A stretch of 64,000 bases of DNA from Rhizopus arrhizus (GCA_024220505.1 JAKZZE010000012.1:1364001-1428000); one strand, 5' to 3'. Shown: positions 35,917 through 48,112, counted from the first letter of the stretch. Notes: a model not told the origin generated them from the letters alone. Numbers and translations: made by a program.

Positions 35917-36563
35917 TTGAATGTACAAATAAAAAAGAATAAGATGCTTTATTCATTTAACAAGAGTCCTATTGGGGCACGTGAAATGTGTGTCCGTCCG
36001 GACCAGATTAACGTAAAGGAAAGTAATGAGAGGCTAAAAAGGAATATACTTAAGGAAATGCATGAGAATAAAATGTTCCACGGTGACGAGACAATTGTTG
36101 CAACCATTCAAAGCAACATCGACTATAGATAAGTTCGATCTGTGCTTCTGTTTGATGGTGTAAGGTCCAGGTTGGGAGATAAATTAAAAGGAATGACAGT
36201 AGATCTTTTTGCCAAAGTGGGCAAGTAACAATTTATTTGTTCTTATTGCCCGGTATACCAATCATCAAACTAAAAGACTGCTTACGTTTCAGATAGCTCA
36301 TGGCTCAAGCAATGGATTTGTCAAAAACATCACGTAAAAATTGGAATAAGTTACCAAGTATTCACACAGCCATTTCCGGTGCCGCATCTCGAGGCATGAC
36401 CTTTACTTTTACGCGAAAAAAAGCTAATGCAAGAATAATACAAGAAATAAAGATACTTTACAGGAAATCAGAGATTTACACATATTCAGTAGACAGCACG
36501 CACAGACATCAGACCCTTTTTCACTTCTTTGACAAATGTAGATTAAAATATCACATAATCTAG
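35917..36563 (+). pseudogene. Decayed or unspliced ORF cluster of unknown identity
   Basis: A frame runs 35917-36132 (ends DYR), then after one stop continues in the same frame to about 36228 (VRSVLLFDGVRSRLGDKLKG), and a second frame spans 36300-36563 (HTAISGAASRGMTFTFTRKK). The residue mix is protein-like, so this is either a broken mobile-element ORF or a gene whose introns I cannot place. No family recognised. Confidence 0.3.
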
Positions 36564-37359
36564 GATAGATAGCGACACAATATCAGTAATACTTCAAGGA
36601 TTGGTGAAATAGTATAAGGGACAAGATTTACTTCTCTTTCATAGTGTATTATATACATGTAATTCTTTCTTTATCATTGCTAAGCAGATGCCACCTAAAA
36701 TCTGCGCAAGTCTATGTCACTGCACAATTCCGCCTGGCATACTCAATATTTGTTTGATAGCCTGTGCAAATGTTGGGTGAAGTCTGCTCTTTTTTTTTTT
36801 TTTTTTTTAACCCATATCATCTTAATTTTTTTTATTGCATAAATAAAAGTACATTCATCCCCAGAGCTATTGTAATTAATCTCCTTGAAACTCGACTGAT
36901 AGCTAGTGAATAAAAAGACAAACATCAAATGCTTCCTTGAATACTTTTCTATTAAACAAGCCATAAATAAACACTCCGCTTACTAGGCCAATCAAATTCA
37001 ATAATGTTGTAAATTTTTTTTTTTTTCTCGAGTAGGGTCTTCAAGGTCTATAGAAATTTTTTTTTCCTTTTCCTTTTTCCCTTTTATTACTAAACTAGGT
37101 GCGTATTGAACAACTTTATTATCCTATTTGGAGATTTAGTCTCAAAAGAAAAAGAAACTTGGCTTTTTTTTTCATTTAGAGAAAAGGAGGGTGATGAGAC
37201 GAGAAAAAAAAGTAGAAAGGTTCAAATTGTAGAATACACAAGCCACAATTTTTGGCATTCACCATCTCCTCCTTGTTTTTCAATGAATGAAAATGACCAG
37301 TTTCACTTGACGTGTATGTAATATTGGTTCTAATATTCAATACTTTTAGCTTTATTAAA
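36564..37359. other. Promoter region of the NAC-beta gene
   Basis: Contains a CCAAT box (GGCCAATCAAATTC) at about 36986-36999 on the plus strand, roughly 370 bp upstream of the ATG. A GTATGT...TTTTAG pair just before the ATG (about 37314-37349) could be an intron in the 5' leader. No other gene seen. Confidence 0.5.
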
Positions 37360-37947
37360 ATGAACGCTGATAAACTCGCCAAGCTTCAAAACCAAGTCCG
37401 TATTGGTGGCAAGGGTAATAGAATTTCTAAAGCTTTCTAGTGACCTCAATCTCATTTTCATCTTTAGGTACTCCTCGTCGTAAGGTCAAGAAGGTCAACG
37501 CCAAGTCCTCTGGTGATGACCGTAAGCTCTCTGCTGCTCTTCAAAGCTTGAAGGTTCAACCTATTGCCGGTGTTGACGAAGTCAACATGTTCAAGGAAGA
37601 CGGTAAGGTGATCCACTTCAGCAACCCTCGCGGTAAGTCATCATACAAACGAGAAAAGGGCAAAAGATCATGACAATTTCATAGTCCAAGCTGCCGCTAA
37701 CGCCAATACTTTTGCCATTCACGGTCGTTCTACTGAAAAGGAATTGGCTGAACTTATTCCTTCCATCTTGAACCAATTGGGTCCCGACTCTATGGCCGCT
37801 CTCAAGAAGCTCGCTGAATCTTTCAAGCAAGCTCAAGGTGAAGATGCTGCTGCTGCTGGTGAAGATGATGATGAAATCCCCGACTTGGTCGAAAGCTTTG
37901 ACAAGGCTGAAATTCAAGAAGAAAAGAAGGAAGAATCCTCTGCTTAA
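37360..37947 (+). CDS. EGD1: Nascent polypeptide-associated complex subunit beta (BTF3)
   Basis: Three exons encode about 160 residues. Signature segments include the ribosome-binding [10 protein letters not shown], then [15 protein letters not shown] and the NAC domain through [20 protein letters not shown], and an acidic tail ([14 protein letters not shown]). Beta-NAC pairs with alpha-NAC at the ribosomal exit tunnel, shielding nascent chains. The start at 37360 gives [19 protein letters not shown], standard for fungi. Introns near 37416-37467 (after GGKG) and 37633-37684 (after NPR). Codon use is notably C/G-ending compared with neighbours, as expected for a highly expressed gene. Confidence 0.96.
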
Positions 37948-38227
37948 ATTTTTCATTAAATGTATATCATACACTTCATTAAAAATATATTGTTTTAAAT
38001 TACTTTTATTTTATAAGAGAAAGAGAAAATTTTTTTTTTCTTGAAAAATGGAAGCTTAAATTGTCCTTGTTTGTGTAGCTGCCGAGAGCAAAATATATGT
38101 TTCTCTCGCAGAGAGATAGTGTAAGCATTTTGAAAAAGCTTAAGCCATAAAAGTCTTCTTTTTTTTTCCTTTTCTTTTTGGTGTACATTGAAATGATGAC
38201 AAAGGTTGAAATGGATTTGAAAGGAAC

Positions 38228-38557
38228 TTAGGTATCATCAGCATATATACTTGATGCAAAGGAAGAGCCAGGTGTATAAGAAAAATGGTGACAGACAACA
38301 TCAGAAGGGATAATGCGATCTTGGACAGGGTATAAAAATGGTTTGATTTCAGGAGAAGGAGGTGGAGTGATAAGTAGGGTATTTGTCATCGAAGGCTTTT
38401 TTAAATCGTTGTAGTCTGTACTATCTTGAAAACGGCAAGCTTCAGAACAATAAAGCTATAATAAAATAAGTACAAGAAATAATTCATACAGTGATTAGTA
38501 TCTCACCTTATTGTCAGCACAGTGACGATCGCAAATGATACACCAAGAAAGATCCAT
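38228..38557 (-). CDS. ECL1-like lifespan/stress regulator, small zinc finger protein
   Basis: Two small exons, 38507-38557 and 38228-38455, separated by a 51 nt intron, encode 92 residues. The N-terminus MDLSWCIICDRHCADN is followed across the intron by LYCSEACRFQD, the CxxC-plus-CSxxC pattern of the Ecl1 family (extenders of chronological lifespan, Pfam Ecl1). The remainder is Pro/Ser-rich (NTLLITPPPSPEIKP). In yeasts, members act in nutrient and zinc/sulfur stress responses. Each exon is too short to stand out as a long frame, so the gene is easy to miss. Identity rests on the short cysteine motif and size. Confidence 0.72.
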
Positions 38558-39916
38558 GTTGTTGAAGAGGTAGAGAAATGATAAAAAGAGGTTTCCCTTT
38601 TTATACTTTATAATTTAAACTCCATAATTTACATGCAACTAAAAAATGGCCTGAGATTTTATAGATTTATTAAATAATTATTTTATGAGAGATCGGGTCT
38701 CGTGCACCTGTTTTATTTCATCAAACTTCTTCTACTAGACTTTGACTTACTTGCCTCTTTTTCTGAATGGAGTATAATCTGATATCATCCTTGCTTTGAA
38801 TTTCGGAATCTCTTTTTCATCTGATAAACTCGAGTTTTTTATTTTTATTTTTATTTTAGTGCACTTGCCCCAAATCGCAATGTTTCACCTGACAATCATG
38901 GTCGATGTATGTTTATACAGGTTTTATATCGTCAGCCGTGTCTTACCCTTTATATTCTTTTGTAACTCGTAACAGGTCAAGAAGTGGCTTGTTCGATGGC
39001 TTTCAAAGGGAGTGATAAAAAATATTTATTTTTTGAAACGTACGGGCACGACTAGTTTATCAAAGTTGGGTTACTTTAGCATTGATTAAAGTTTAATAAG
39101 AAAACTGGCTAGGACAAAAAGTTATTTATATTAAAATCATGATTATCAATTAGGATCATCAAGTAATTATCAGATCTTTTTTTTTGCGGGGGCGAAAAAA
39201 AGATCTGATAAAAATTTTTTATTCATTTTCCAGAAATTTTTCACGCGGTAGAATACATAAATATAACTTGTAAAGCAGCCATCTTTTTATCAGATCGTAA
39301 ATTTAAAAGAAAGAGGCTAATTTTGGTAGTAATCACATGAAAATGCCTTGGCTAGTGAGAAAAAGAGAGAGAGCAAATGATGAAGATTATCTACAGGTTG
39401 AAGAGGTTGTTTGAATACGCAACGCATTGTTCCCATGAAAAAGTATGTAAAAATAAAAAATAACAAAAAGGGTAATCACTTTTCTAGTGCTGCGCATTCT
39501 GTAAAGTGATGCCTTAATGATGGAGAACTATTTGATGACTTTTCAGGTAATGGAATAAACGGAACGTATCCTCCCATGCTGCTACTAACAAGCAAAAAAA
39601 ATGATAACGTAAAGATGTACATGAGCAAGTGCAAAATGATGTGCTCTAAAGTCATTTTTTTAAACGTGTTGATATCAAACTGATAACTAGCGGTACGAAT
39701 CAGTTCTTTAGTCTCTTTTGAAAATACGGTTAGAGTGATACCAGCCTACTTTTGAAACAGCTGGTTGCTAAAGCAACTCACTCTGAAGCGTTTTCATCGA
39801 AAATGATGGTAAACATTCTGTTTACAGACTGCTTTCGCTGGACTAGACTAAAATAACCCTCTCTTTTTTTTTTTTTTCTTTTTTTAAACCATTTTTTCTT
39901 CTTATCCTTTGTTTCT
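38558..39916. other. Spacer
   Basis: About 1.36 kb between divergent genes (ECL1-like on minus, subtilase on plus), so both promoters lie here. An inverted repeat AGATCTTTTTTTTTGCGGG...AAAAAAAGATCTGATA lies at about 39173-39210 and can form a hairpin. No coding frame recognised. Confidence 0.5.
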
Positions 39917-41400
39917 ATGGTACATTATTTCCTAAAGCTCAGTTTTCTATCCACAATTCTATTCATCTCTTCAACAAAGGCGCAATCAGAATCACCAACT
40001 CATATTGTCAAATTCAAATCTTTTGTTGGCAGAGCATCGGGTAATAAAAAAAGCAAGACTTCATTCAGTGTATTAATTCGTTTTTTTAGCTCCTGCTATC
40101 CTCTTGAGTCATCATCGAGACTTTTTAAGTTTTGTTCGTAAAAAGAATGTTTCCGTAAACCCATTAGCTCAAGATTTACATTTGAATCGTATTGATCTGG
40201 GCAACAATTTTAATGCAGTAGAAGGTGTCTTTTCAGATCACGCATTCTTGGATTATCTTTATAAGCAATCCACAGTGGAATACGTCGAATCCAACCAGGT
40301 TTATAAAACAACAGTTGCTGCGACTAAACAGAGACGTGCAGAAGAGGAAGAGGAAGAGGATGAAGGGCTAGAGGATGAAGAAGACGTATTGATCGATAGT
40401 GGCACAGATAACCAAACGATCTCTTCTACTTTGAAAAAAGGAAAGCCTTCTAATTGGGGATTGGCTCGTATTCATCAACGTCAAAGGGGTGATTTTGAAA
40501 AGTATATTTTTGATTCCATCGGTGGGTATGTGTTGCTAGAAGAAAGAAAACGAGGAAAAAAAAGATCTGACGGTTGTTAACAAAGGGAAGGCATTGAGGT
40601 CTATGTGTTGGATACTGGTGTTTATGCTGATCATTTGGATTTCGGTCATCGTGTTATTCATTCAATAAATTTGATTATGCATGAAGACGAAAACGACATG
40701 GGCGGTCATGGTAAGTACGTATTCTTTTCGTCAAGACATCTTCATCTCACGTCTTCAAGGTACACATGTGGCTGCTAAAATTGCTGGAACCGAATACGGT
40801 GTGGCAAAGACAGCGACGATTCGATCTGTCAAAGTCTTGAATAAGTTGGGAGATGGATCTACTTCTACACTACTCAAGGGTATTGAACACGTCATCAAGT
40901 CAGCCAAGCCAGGTCACAGCTTAATCAATCTGTCGCTGTCCGGACCTCACTCTCGCCTGATCGACGATGCTTTGAACGAAATCGTGTTGAACTACAATAT
41001 TCCTGTGTTCGCTTCAGCTGGTAATGCTGGTACAGATGCATGCTTCTTTACACCTTCTTCCAATCCAAATGTGTTCTCAGTAGGCGCAATCGACATGGAA
41101 GATCGTGTGCCTCATTATTCTGATGTAGGTGAGTGCGTGAGTATGTATGCGCCGGGCTCAAATATCGTCAGTGCCTACGTGGGTGGTAATGATTCATCCA
41201 AGTCGATGGACGGTACGAGTATGGCGAGTCCACATGTCGCAGGTACTGCTGCTAACTTGATGGCCAAAAAAAACTTTAGTACTGCATATGAATTGTATCA
41301 GGCAATCAGGGACCTTGCTACAAAGGATGTCATCTATTTTGACCCAGAAAAGAGTTCAAGCCCAAACAATAACTTGTTGATTTTTAATTCAATTGAATGA
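39917..41400 (+). CDS. Secreted subtilisin-like serine protease (S8A, proteinase K type)
   Basis: A signal peptide (LSFLSTILFISSTKA) leads into an I9-type inhibitor propeptide (HIVKFKSF..., GVFSDHAFLDYLYKQSTVEYVESN). After a strongly acidic, unusual insertion (RRAEEEEEEDEGLEDEEDVLI), a KKGKPSNWGLARIHQR segment opens the catalytic domain. The triad is complete: Asp in VLDTGVY, His in GHGTHVAAK, Ser in GTSMASPHVAGT. The oxyanion Asn lies in FASAGNAGTDA. Three introns (near 40039-40090, 40525-40584, 40712-40759) must be removed; the third splits the GHG|THV motif. The propeptide and catalytic domain match cerevisin/proteinase K-type fungal proteases, vacuolar or secreted. Confidence 0.92.
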
Positions 41401-41493
41401 TTCAATCTCCGAATATAAATTAGCATGAACCTTCTTTTCGCTTGCTTTTTTTTTTTTTTTTTTTTTCTTTTTTTTTTTTTTTTCCATCACAAA

Positions 41494-42713
41494 ATGATTA
41501 GACCCGCTTCACATGCTGGATCTTGGTATACGAATGACAGTAAGACATTTCTGTTGTTTTCTTCTTTTTATAAACTATTCATCCTATATCTTTTTTTAAA
41601 TAGAAAAAGCACTTGACAAAGAATTAAATTTATACATCGAAAAGTCTGTTGAAGAGATGGCAGCGGATGGATTGCAACTTCCCATCAAACATGTCAAAGC
41701 TATCATTGCTCCGTAAATAATTTGTTTTGATAGTGGTCAGGTGATATTCAACTAGTATTTTTTTTAGACATGCTGGGATTAGATATAGTGGCCCCACCTC
41801 TGCTTATGCGTATAAATGTTTTGAAACAGAAAACATGTAAAATAGCAAAAATAAAGCAAATTCAGTGACTAAATCTTTTATAGAAAACGTGTGTTTATAT
41901 TAGGCCCATCCCATGTCTGTGCCACTCGAGAATGCTTACTACCCAACTATGATACATATGAAACACCCTTGGGAAACCTTCCACTGGATTTGTCTGTGGT
42001 TGAAGATCTTCACAAGACTGGTTTGTTTGGATTGGCCGATCCAGAAGATGAGATAAATGAGCACAGTATCGAGATGCACTTACCCTTTATCTACAAAGCG
42101 TTTGAAAAGTAAGAAAATTTGCTACACAGCATGCCCATCATCTTACGTTCTACTCCTAGGCAACTGTCGGATATCAAAATCGTTCCTATCATTGTCGGAA
42201 GTCCTACAGAGGCCAAAAAGAAGGAATATGCCAAGCTGCTTGTGCCTTATCTAAAGGACCCAGAAACACTGTTTATCATCTCGTCGGATTTCTGTCACTG
42301 GTAAGAAGACGAGAATTGAAAAAAGATGTCTAATGAAGCTTGCGTGTAGGGGAAGAAGGTTTCGATATACTTATTATAATCAAGACAAGAGCCATGGAAT
42401 ACATCTCAACAGAAATAATGTATCAAGTACTATTGTGAGACCTATCTATGAGTCCATTAAAGAACTCGATAATCAAGGTATCGAAGCGATCGAGTCCTTG
42501 AGTTTTAATCAGTTTGAGAATTACTTGAATGAGACGGACAATACGATCTGTGGCAGAAACCCGATTGGGGTCTTGTTGGCTTGTTTGGAAGAGATCAAGG
42601 GCGATCGATCAGCAAGATGTCTGAAGTATGCTCAAAGTTCCAAATGTAGAACTTTGGAAGATAGTAGTGTGAGCTATGCGAGTATTTATATACAAGTTGT
42701 TCCTGAACAATGA
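41494..42713 (+). CDS. MEMO1: MEMO family protein
   Basis: From MIRPASHAGSWYTND the spliced protein follows the Memo fold (a non-haem iron dioxygenase-like fold): AIIAPHAGIRYSGPTSAY, VFILGPSHV, HSIEMHLPFIYK, IKIVPIIVG, and FIISSDFCHWG. The putative metal residues are His in APHAG, His in EHSIEMHLPF and Cys/His in DFCHW. Five introns of about 45-60 nt. Family members link growth-factor or redox signalling to the cytoskeleton and bind copper; function in fungi is uncertain. Its ATG is only 93 bp after the subtilase stop, and that gap is nearly all T (two runs above 14 nt), so its promoter is very compact. Confidence 0.93.
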
Positions 42714-43102
42714 ATGACATAAAAAAAAAGAATGCTTTTTAATGGCACAACTTATGAAACACAATTAGCAAAAGAATATTCTAAAAACTTAATAAATCAC
42801 AATAGGATTTTTCATTATCCGCCAAGAAAGTATATTCAGTTTTCTCATATCAATGAATTACGAATTGAGTTCTTTTTGACTCTTTCTCTATGATACTTTT
42901 ATTCTACTACTTTATGTCTTGAAAAAGTTAAATAGAAGAAATACAAGTGTACTTTTCAAAGAGAAAGAGGGAATTGAAAAAAATGAATCTTTTTAAATAT
43001 GTAATATTTGAGTTTCAAAAGCAGCAAGTAAGTCAAAAAAAAAAGTGGTATAGTTTTTTTTTCTCATTATTTATTTTACACACTCACACCTATTTAACTA
43101 TA
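42714..43102. other. Spacer MEMO / Gbeta
   Basis: A 389 bp interval with T runs close to the Gbeta ATG. No motifs beyond A/T tracts. Confidence 0.55.
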
Positions 43103-44247
43103 ATGGAATCCCAAGAAGACATTTCAGACAGAATAGCAGCCGCACGCAGAGAAGCCGACATGTTGAAAGAAAGAATAAAACAAAGAAAGGAAGCACTGGC
43201 AGATACAACTTGTAATAATAAAACTTGTAAATATATTCTTGCTAATTCTTTTCAAAAGTGAAAAAAATGGCACAAGAAATTGAATCTCTACCGAGAATTG
43301 TGATGAAAGCAAAGAGGACATTAAAGGGCCATTTGGCCAAAGTGTATGCCATGCAGTGGTCCACTGACAATCAGCATCTCGTATCCGCTTCACAAGACGG
43401 TAAATTGATTGTTTGGAACGCCTATTCGACCAATAAGATTCACTGTATTCCACTTCGGTCTGCATGGGTCATGACCACGGCCTATTCACCATCGGGTCAA
43501 TTTGTGGCCTCGGGTGGATTAGACAATATCTGTTCGATCTATAACCTCAAGGCGCGTGAAGGACCGAATCGACCGGCGCGAGAACTTTCGGCCCATGTGG
43601 GATACTTGAGTTGCTGTCGATTTCTCGATGACCGTCATATATTGACGAGTTCGGGTGATATGACCTGTTTCTTGTGGGATATTGATGCAGGCGTCAAAAC
43701 ACACGAATTTACAGATCATCAAGGAGACGTGATGAGTGTCTCCATCTCTCCTACAGATCCTAATCTCTTTGTATCCGGTGCTTGTGATTCAACAGCAAAA
43801 ATCTGGGATATTCGATCAAGAAAGTGTGTGCAGAGTTTTATGGGACATGAAAGTGATATTAATTCTGTGCAGTAAGTTTTACGATCTGTATTTTTGCTTT
43901 GATTGCTTATTTTTTTTTTTAGGTTCTTTCCAAGTGGTACTGCTATTGGTACTGGTTCTGATGATGCAAGCTGTCGTCTGTTTGATCTTCGTGCGGATAG
44001 GGAATTAAATACGTATGCAAAAGAAGATCTTTTACACGGTGTTACGTCCATTGGGTTTTCTACTTCAGGAAGGCTCTTATTTGGTGGTTATGATGATTAC
44101 AGTACTCACGTTTGGGATACACTTAAAGGTGAGCGTGTAGGTGTATTATCAGGTCATGATAACAGAGTATCTTGTCTTGGTGTATCTAAAGACGGTATGG
44201 CATTATGTACTGGAAGCTGGGATAGTTTACTCAAAGTTTGGGCATAA
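43103..44247 (+). CDS. Heterotrimeric G protein beta subunit (seven WD40 repeats)
   Basis: The start gives a coiled-coil N-terminus ([20 protein letters not shown]) that would pair with Ggamma, then the Gbeta propeller: [107 protein letters not shown]. Two introns (near 43210-43259 and 43872-43921). It forms the Gbetagamma signalling dimer with the Galpha class encoded at 2.5-4.0 kb. Intact. Confidence 0.96.
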
Positions 44248-44311
44248 AAAAAAAAAAAAGATACCAAAAAGACAGCGATTAAAATGATTTCAACTTCATC
44301 TATTTTATTAA

Positions 44312-44316
44312 CCAAT
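44312..44316 (+). promoter_or_regulatory. CCAAT box upstream of the RidA-like gene
   Basis: TAACCAATCAAAT lies 87 bp upstream of the ATG at 44403, inside the 155 bp gap after Gbeta. Position and motif are typical; no protein evidence. Confidence 0.4.
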
Positions 44317-44402
44317 CAAATTATCTTGTTCATATCGACTCATCTTAAACCTTTTGCTTTCCTAAAGCTCACTTTCTTTTCTTTTCATTTTTTTTATTAA
44401 AC

Positions 44403-45021
44403 ATGTCCTTGACCCGTGTTAGTAAGTGAAAAGTAGATATAAAAAGGTGTGCGCGTAGATTATTTATTTTCCCACCCCCTTTCATCAGATGCTGATAATG
44501 CCCCTGCTGCTCTTGGTCCTTACTGTACGTGAATAAAAAAAAAAAAAAAAGGATTTTTTGACTAGTGATAATGACTTTTCTTATATAAAAGCTCATGCTG
44601 TAAAGGCCAATGGTGTTGTCTATACTTCTGGTCAAATCCCAATTGATCCTGCTAGTGGTAAGTAAACATCAAAAAACACTTCAATCGATCTAAACATCGA
44701 AAACAAGGTGAGCTTGTTCAAGGTGGTATTAAAGAACAAACTGAGCAAGTTTTGAAGAATCTTGAAGTTGTCTTGAAAGCATCTGGTTCTAGTTTGGACA
44801 AGGTTCTCAAGACAACCGTCTTTCTCAAGGACATGAATGATTTCGTACCCATGAATGAAGTCTATGCTTCCGTAAGTGCTTCCTCTTTACACTTGTAAAC
44901 ATATTGATGTGTGTTATTTTAGTTCTTTACTACTCACAAGCCTGCTCGTTCTGCTGTTCAAGTTGCTCGTCTTCCTAAAGATGTTGCTGTAGAAATTGAA
45001 TGTGTTGCTTTAACCGATTAA
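44403..45021 (+). CDS. RidA/Mmf1-type 2-iminobutanoate/2-iminopropanoate deaminase
   Basis: Five exons encode about 127 residues. The start gives [19 protein letters not shown], then [37 protein letters not shown], and the catalytic-site [21 protein letters not shown] with the conserved arginine and glutamate. RidA hydrolyses reactive enamine/imine intermediates of threonine and serine catabolism; the yeast homologue Mmf1 works in mitochondria and Hmf1 in the cytosol. No clear targeting peptide, so a cytosolic Hmf1-like form is possible. A C10 tract lies about 30 bp after the stop. Confidence 0.95.
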
Positions 45022-46760
45022 AATAAAATTTTTCATGCATCATCTTCCTCTCCCCCCCCCGCGAAGAACATTTACACTGCATTTTCCCTTGCTTTTAAAA
45101 TATGTGGTAAACCTATGAGCCAATTGAATTGTTACATGGTAGTGCAAGAATAATGAGGGTAATGCGATTGATTATTAAAAGTAAATCTTGTCTATGGCTT
45201 TGCTTTAAGAAATAATGCAGTGTGACATTTTATGAAATAATCTATCGTGTGATATAGGCTACACAGTTTGATACATTTATACCTGTTTAACAAATCATGC
45301 TGTGTGTGTGTGTGAATATCATAAAAGATCAAATCAATCAAACCCCTCTCCCCTTGAACCATAATTATCTTTTGGGGCGTAGTTCATTCAGGTATGAACT
45401 GGCTTTGCTGTTTATAGTCCAAAAATCCTGTAATTGATTTATGGTGTCATTATTACAATTTAATTCACGACCTTGAGGCTTTGAATCTATTTCATAATGT
45501 AGATGAATGTGTTTCCCTCATTTTGTAATGATGCAATTCATTTATTTACTGTCAAGTAAGTATTGACATAAATATTGATTATAAACATAAAAAGACAGTT
45601 TGTAAACAAATAAAACCTAGTCTTTTTTCTTTTTCTTTTTGATGAATACTGACAGCTTTACATATTGTTTCTGTAATATCTCAAGATTTTAAATGAATAA
45701 AAAGTTGAGTGTACTTTACTTGATCTAACCAAAATCATACATTTGAAAGTTCATCATCCCACATTGATATAAATACATCTGTGTCTTGGCGTACGTTATT
45801 TGACCATTAGGCCCAGTGAACGATGAGAACAGATCGCGATTTCAATTGACCATACAAAATAATAATAATGAATTATTACAAACAGTAATGGCCGATAGCA
45901 TGATTTATTTGACTAGCTTATGCTAATTCTAAAGAAGAAAAAGAAATAAGGCAGTCAGGATTGATTTTTTAATGTTTAATTGCATATTAACTTACTTTCT
46001 AAACTTCAAACAAGTGCAAGTCTTTTATTTCTCAAGAGAGTTGGTGAATAGAATCTTATCAAGTGATTTACACAAAGCTATTAAAAGTGTTGATTTAATA
46101 AAGGAAATTCAGTTATTCTTAAAAGGTTACTGTGGATTGGATACAACCCCCTAAACCCTGTGAACATGATCATTGAATGCTGATAAACGCTTTTGTAATC
46201 AATAAGAAAACAAAACGATTGATGTGATGTCAGAAAAGAAAGTTCTATCCCATTCATATGTAACAGTGGTATCCATGATGATAAATAATGAAGACTAACT
46301 GATTTTATAATAATTTAGTAGAATAGGCGTTGTATTCAAAAAGATAAAAAAAACAACTATTCTCTTCCGATTTTAAATTTCTTTTACTAACAAAACAGAA
46401 ACATGTTTTTCATTGTAAATTTAATATAAAATAAATAATCAAATTAGATTGTTTATAAATACCTGAATAAATAAAAAAAAAAGGGGGGGGGGGAGGGAGG
46501 GGAAACAAGTTTTTAATGTTTTTAATCACCTCACTTTTCGCTTTTTGAAACCATCAATGCATCCGTGCCAGTCTGTGTTTGCTTCCTGTGACTGATATGA
46601 TACTCCTGAATATCATCTTTACCCCAGTTTTGCATTCCAAGAATATCATCAAAGATTTGATTCCAAAAAAGAATAGGGTTAAATTCACTCTCCTTGTTTG
46701 AAATAATGTTATAAACAGACAAGAATAGCATCTAGTCTTGATGAGTGAATCTATTGGCTT

Positions 46761-46791
<31 letters not shown>

Positions 46792-46856
46792 TTTGGGCTG
46801 AAATTTAAAAGAAAGAAATAAATCAGGTACAATCATTGGTCGATAACACTGCTGTG
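45022..46856. other. Gene-poor spacer left of the TIR element
   Basis: About 1.8 kb. It holds a TG repeat (about 45299-45313), a G-rich tract (about 46482-46500) that could form a G-quadruplex, and a 26 nt T run (46764-46790). A minus-strand frame at 46531-46731 (ends MVSKSEK) has protein-like composition but no known match. Confidence 0.5.
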
Positions 46857-47486
46857 TACAGTCCGGCTGATAAATATTGGGAATTCCTTAAATAACCACC
46901 TACATCTCAATGCATGTTTTTGTAAAACTTGTTCTTTAAGGTAGTAAAGTTATGATTGAGATAATACAGAGTAACCTTTTATTGAATAAATTGAAGGGAT
47001 GTTTATATTGATTCTTATATTGAATTACTGCGGTAGAGTGTTACAATTTGGTTGTCATGGATACTGGATAATAGCTCTGATCTTGAATATTATTATAGTT
47101 TTTACTTTGTTCGCAGATACATACTTTTACTGACAACAATATATAAAATGTCATCCTCTACGTCTATCAACATCTCTCAATACCTTTTTGTTCAAAGAAG
47201 CGCTCCTGAAAGAGAAATACTACTGCTGTTTCCCATATGTCCAAAGAGACATTAAAGGTTTGTTTGTTGCCAAAAGAGACGCGTTACTTCATGTGAGCAC
47301 GTTAAAAAAAGCAGTCAACGCGTCAGTATCAGAAGGCTTACCTTTTAATGAAGTATCTGAATCAAATAAAGTAACTACTTAAAAATTCAGATATGCCAAT
47401 GGATATTCCTATCAAAGAGACCGAGAAGCATGACAGGAAGAAGATTTAAATTTACTGCTTTCCTTTTTCGTTTAGCAGAGTTGATC

Positions 47487-47890
47487 TTAATCTTTTTTTG
47501 ACGAGTGTTCTTGTGGCTTCCTAAGCTCCATTGATACTACATATTTTGCTGAAACTGTCCCTATTATTGTGTGAGATACTGCTATGGTTGTGGATGCAGT
47601 CACAATAGCTTGGGTACCTTTCATAGACCACCAGGAAGGTGGTCTCATAACAGTGACAAAGCCTGATTCGTCTACAAAGTCACAATTCTCAAGGAAGTTC
47701 ATATCTGATTCACTATATTTTTGAATCTAAACTGCAGGTTGACGAAAAACTTTTGTGAATGAAAGGTTGCATTCAGCTTTGAGAAAGTTTTTCGCCCTAG
47801 TTTCTTTTAGTGAGAACCCATTTAAACATTTCTGTAAGTGGGTTCACTACGTTAAGCACCCTCGCTTGAGAGGAATCATCATACAAATTG
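47487..47890 (-). pseudogene. Broken IS630-type transposase inside the TIR element
   Basis: The minus strand shows an HTH-side segment (HLINLYDDSSQARVLN...LTEMFK) and, after a frameshift, the DDE core start: SDMNFLENCDFVDESGF (first catalytic Asp), WWSMKGTQAIVTA, and SHTIIGTVSA. Stops interrupt the frame before and after, and I cannot find the second and third catalytic acidic residues. The same family as the fragments at 28.2 and 51.0 kb, but here the first DES motif is intact. Confidence 0.75.
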
Positions 47891-48112
47891 ATTAGATGAG
47901 CTTTATGTTTCGCCTCCAGTTGTTCCTGTGGCCCGTTGATTTCATTAATTTTTTTTTAATATATTCCAGCAGAATAAAAGACAGCAATGTCCCTCCGCCC
48001 TTTGGGATCTCAAAGCTGCCCATTGGAACTCAAAAACCACCTTCTGGAAAAATAAAAGCTACCCTTTGGCGTTGTGCTGACTGTATATGTTTCGATGTCA
48101 ATTAAGAATAAC

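Noticed and set aside
39228..39250. TTTCCAGAAATTTTTCACGC, similar to the MITE end
   Set aside because: Only about 12 bases match, no partner inverted end and no TA pair at a suitable distance.
46482..46503. G-rich tract as a regulatory G-quadruplex
   Set aside because: It is a low-complexity run with no gene close enough to support a role.
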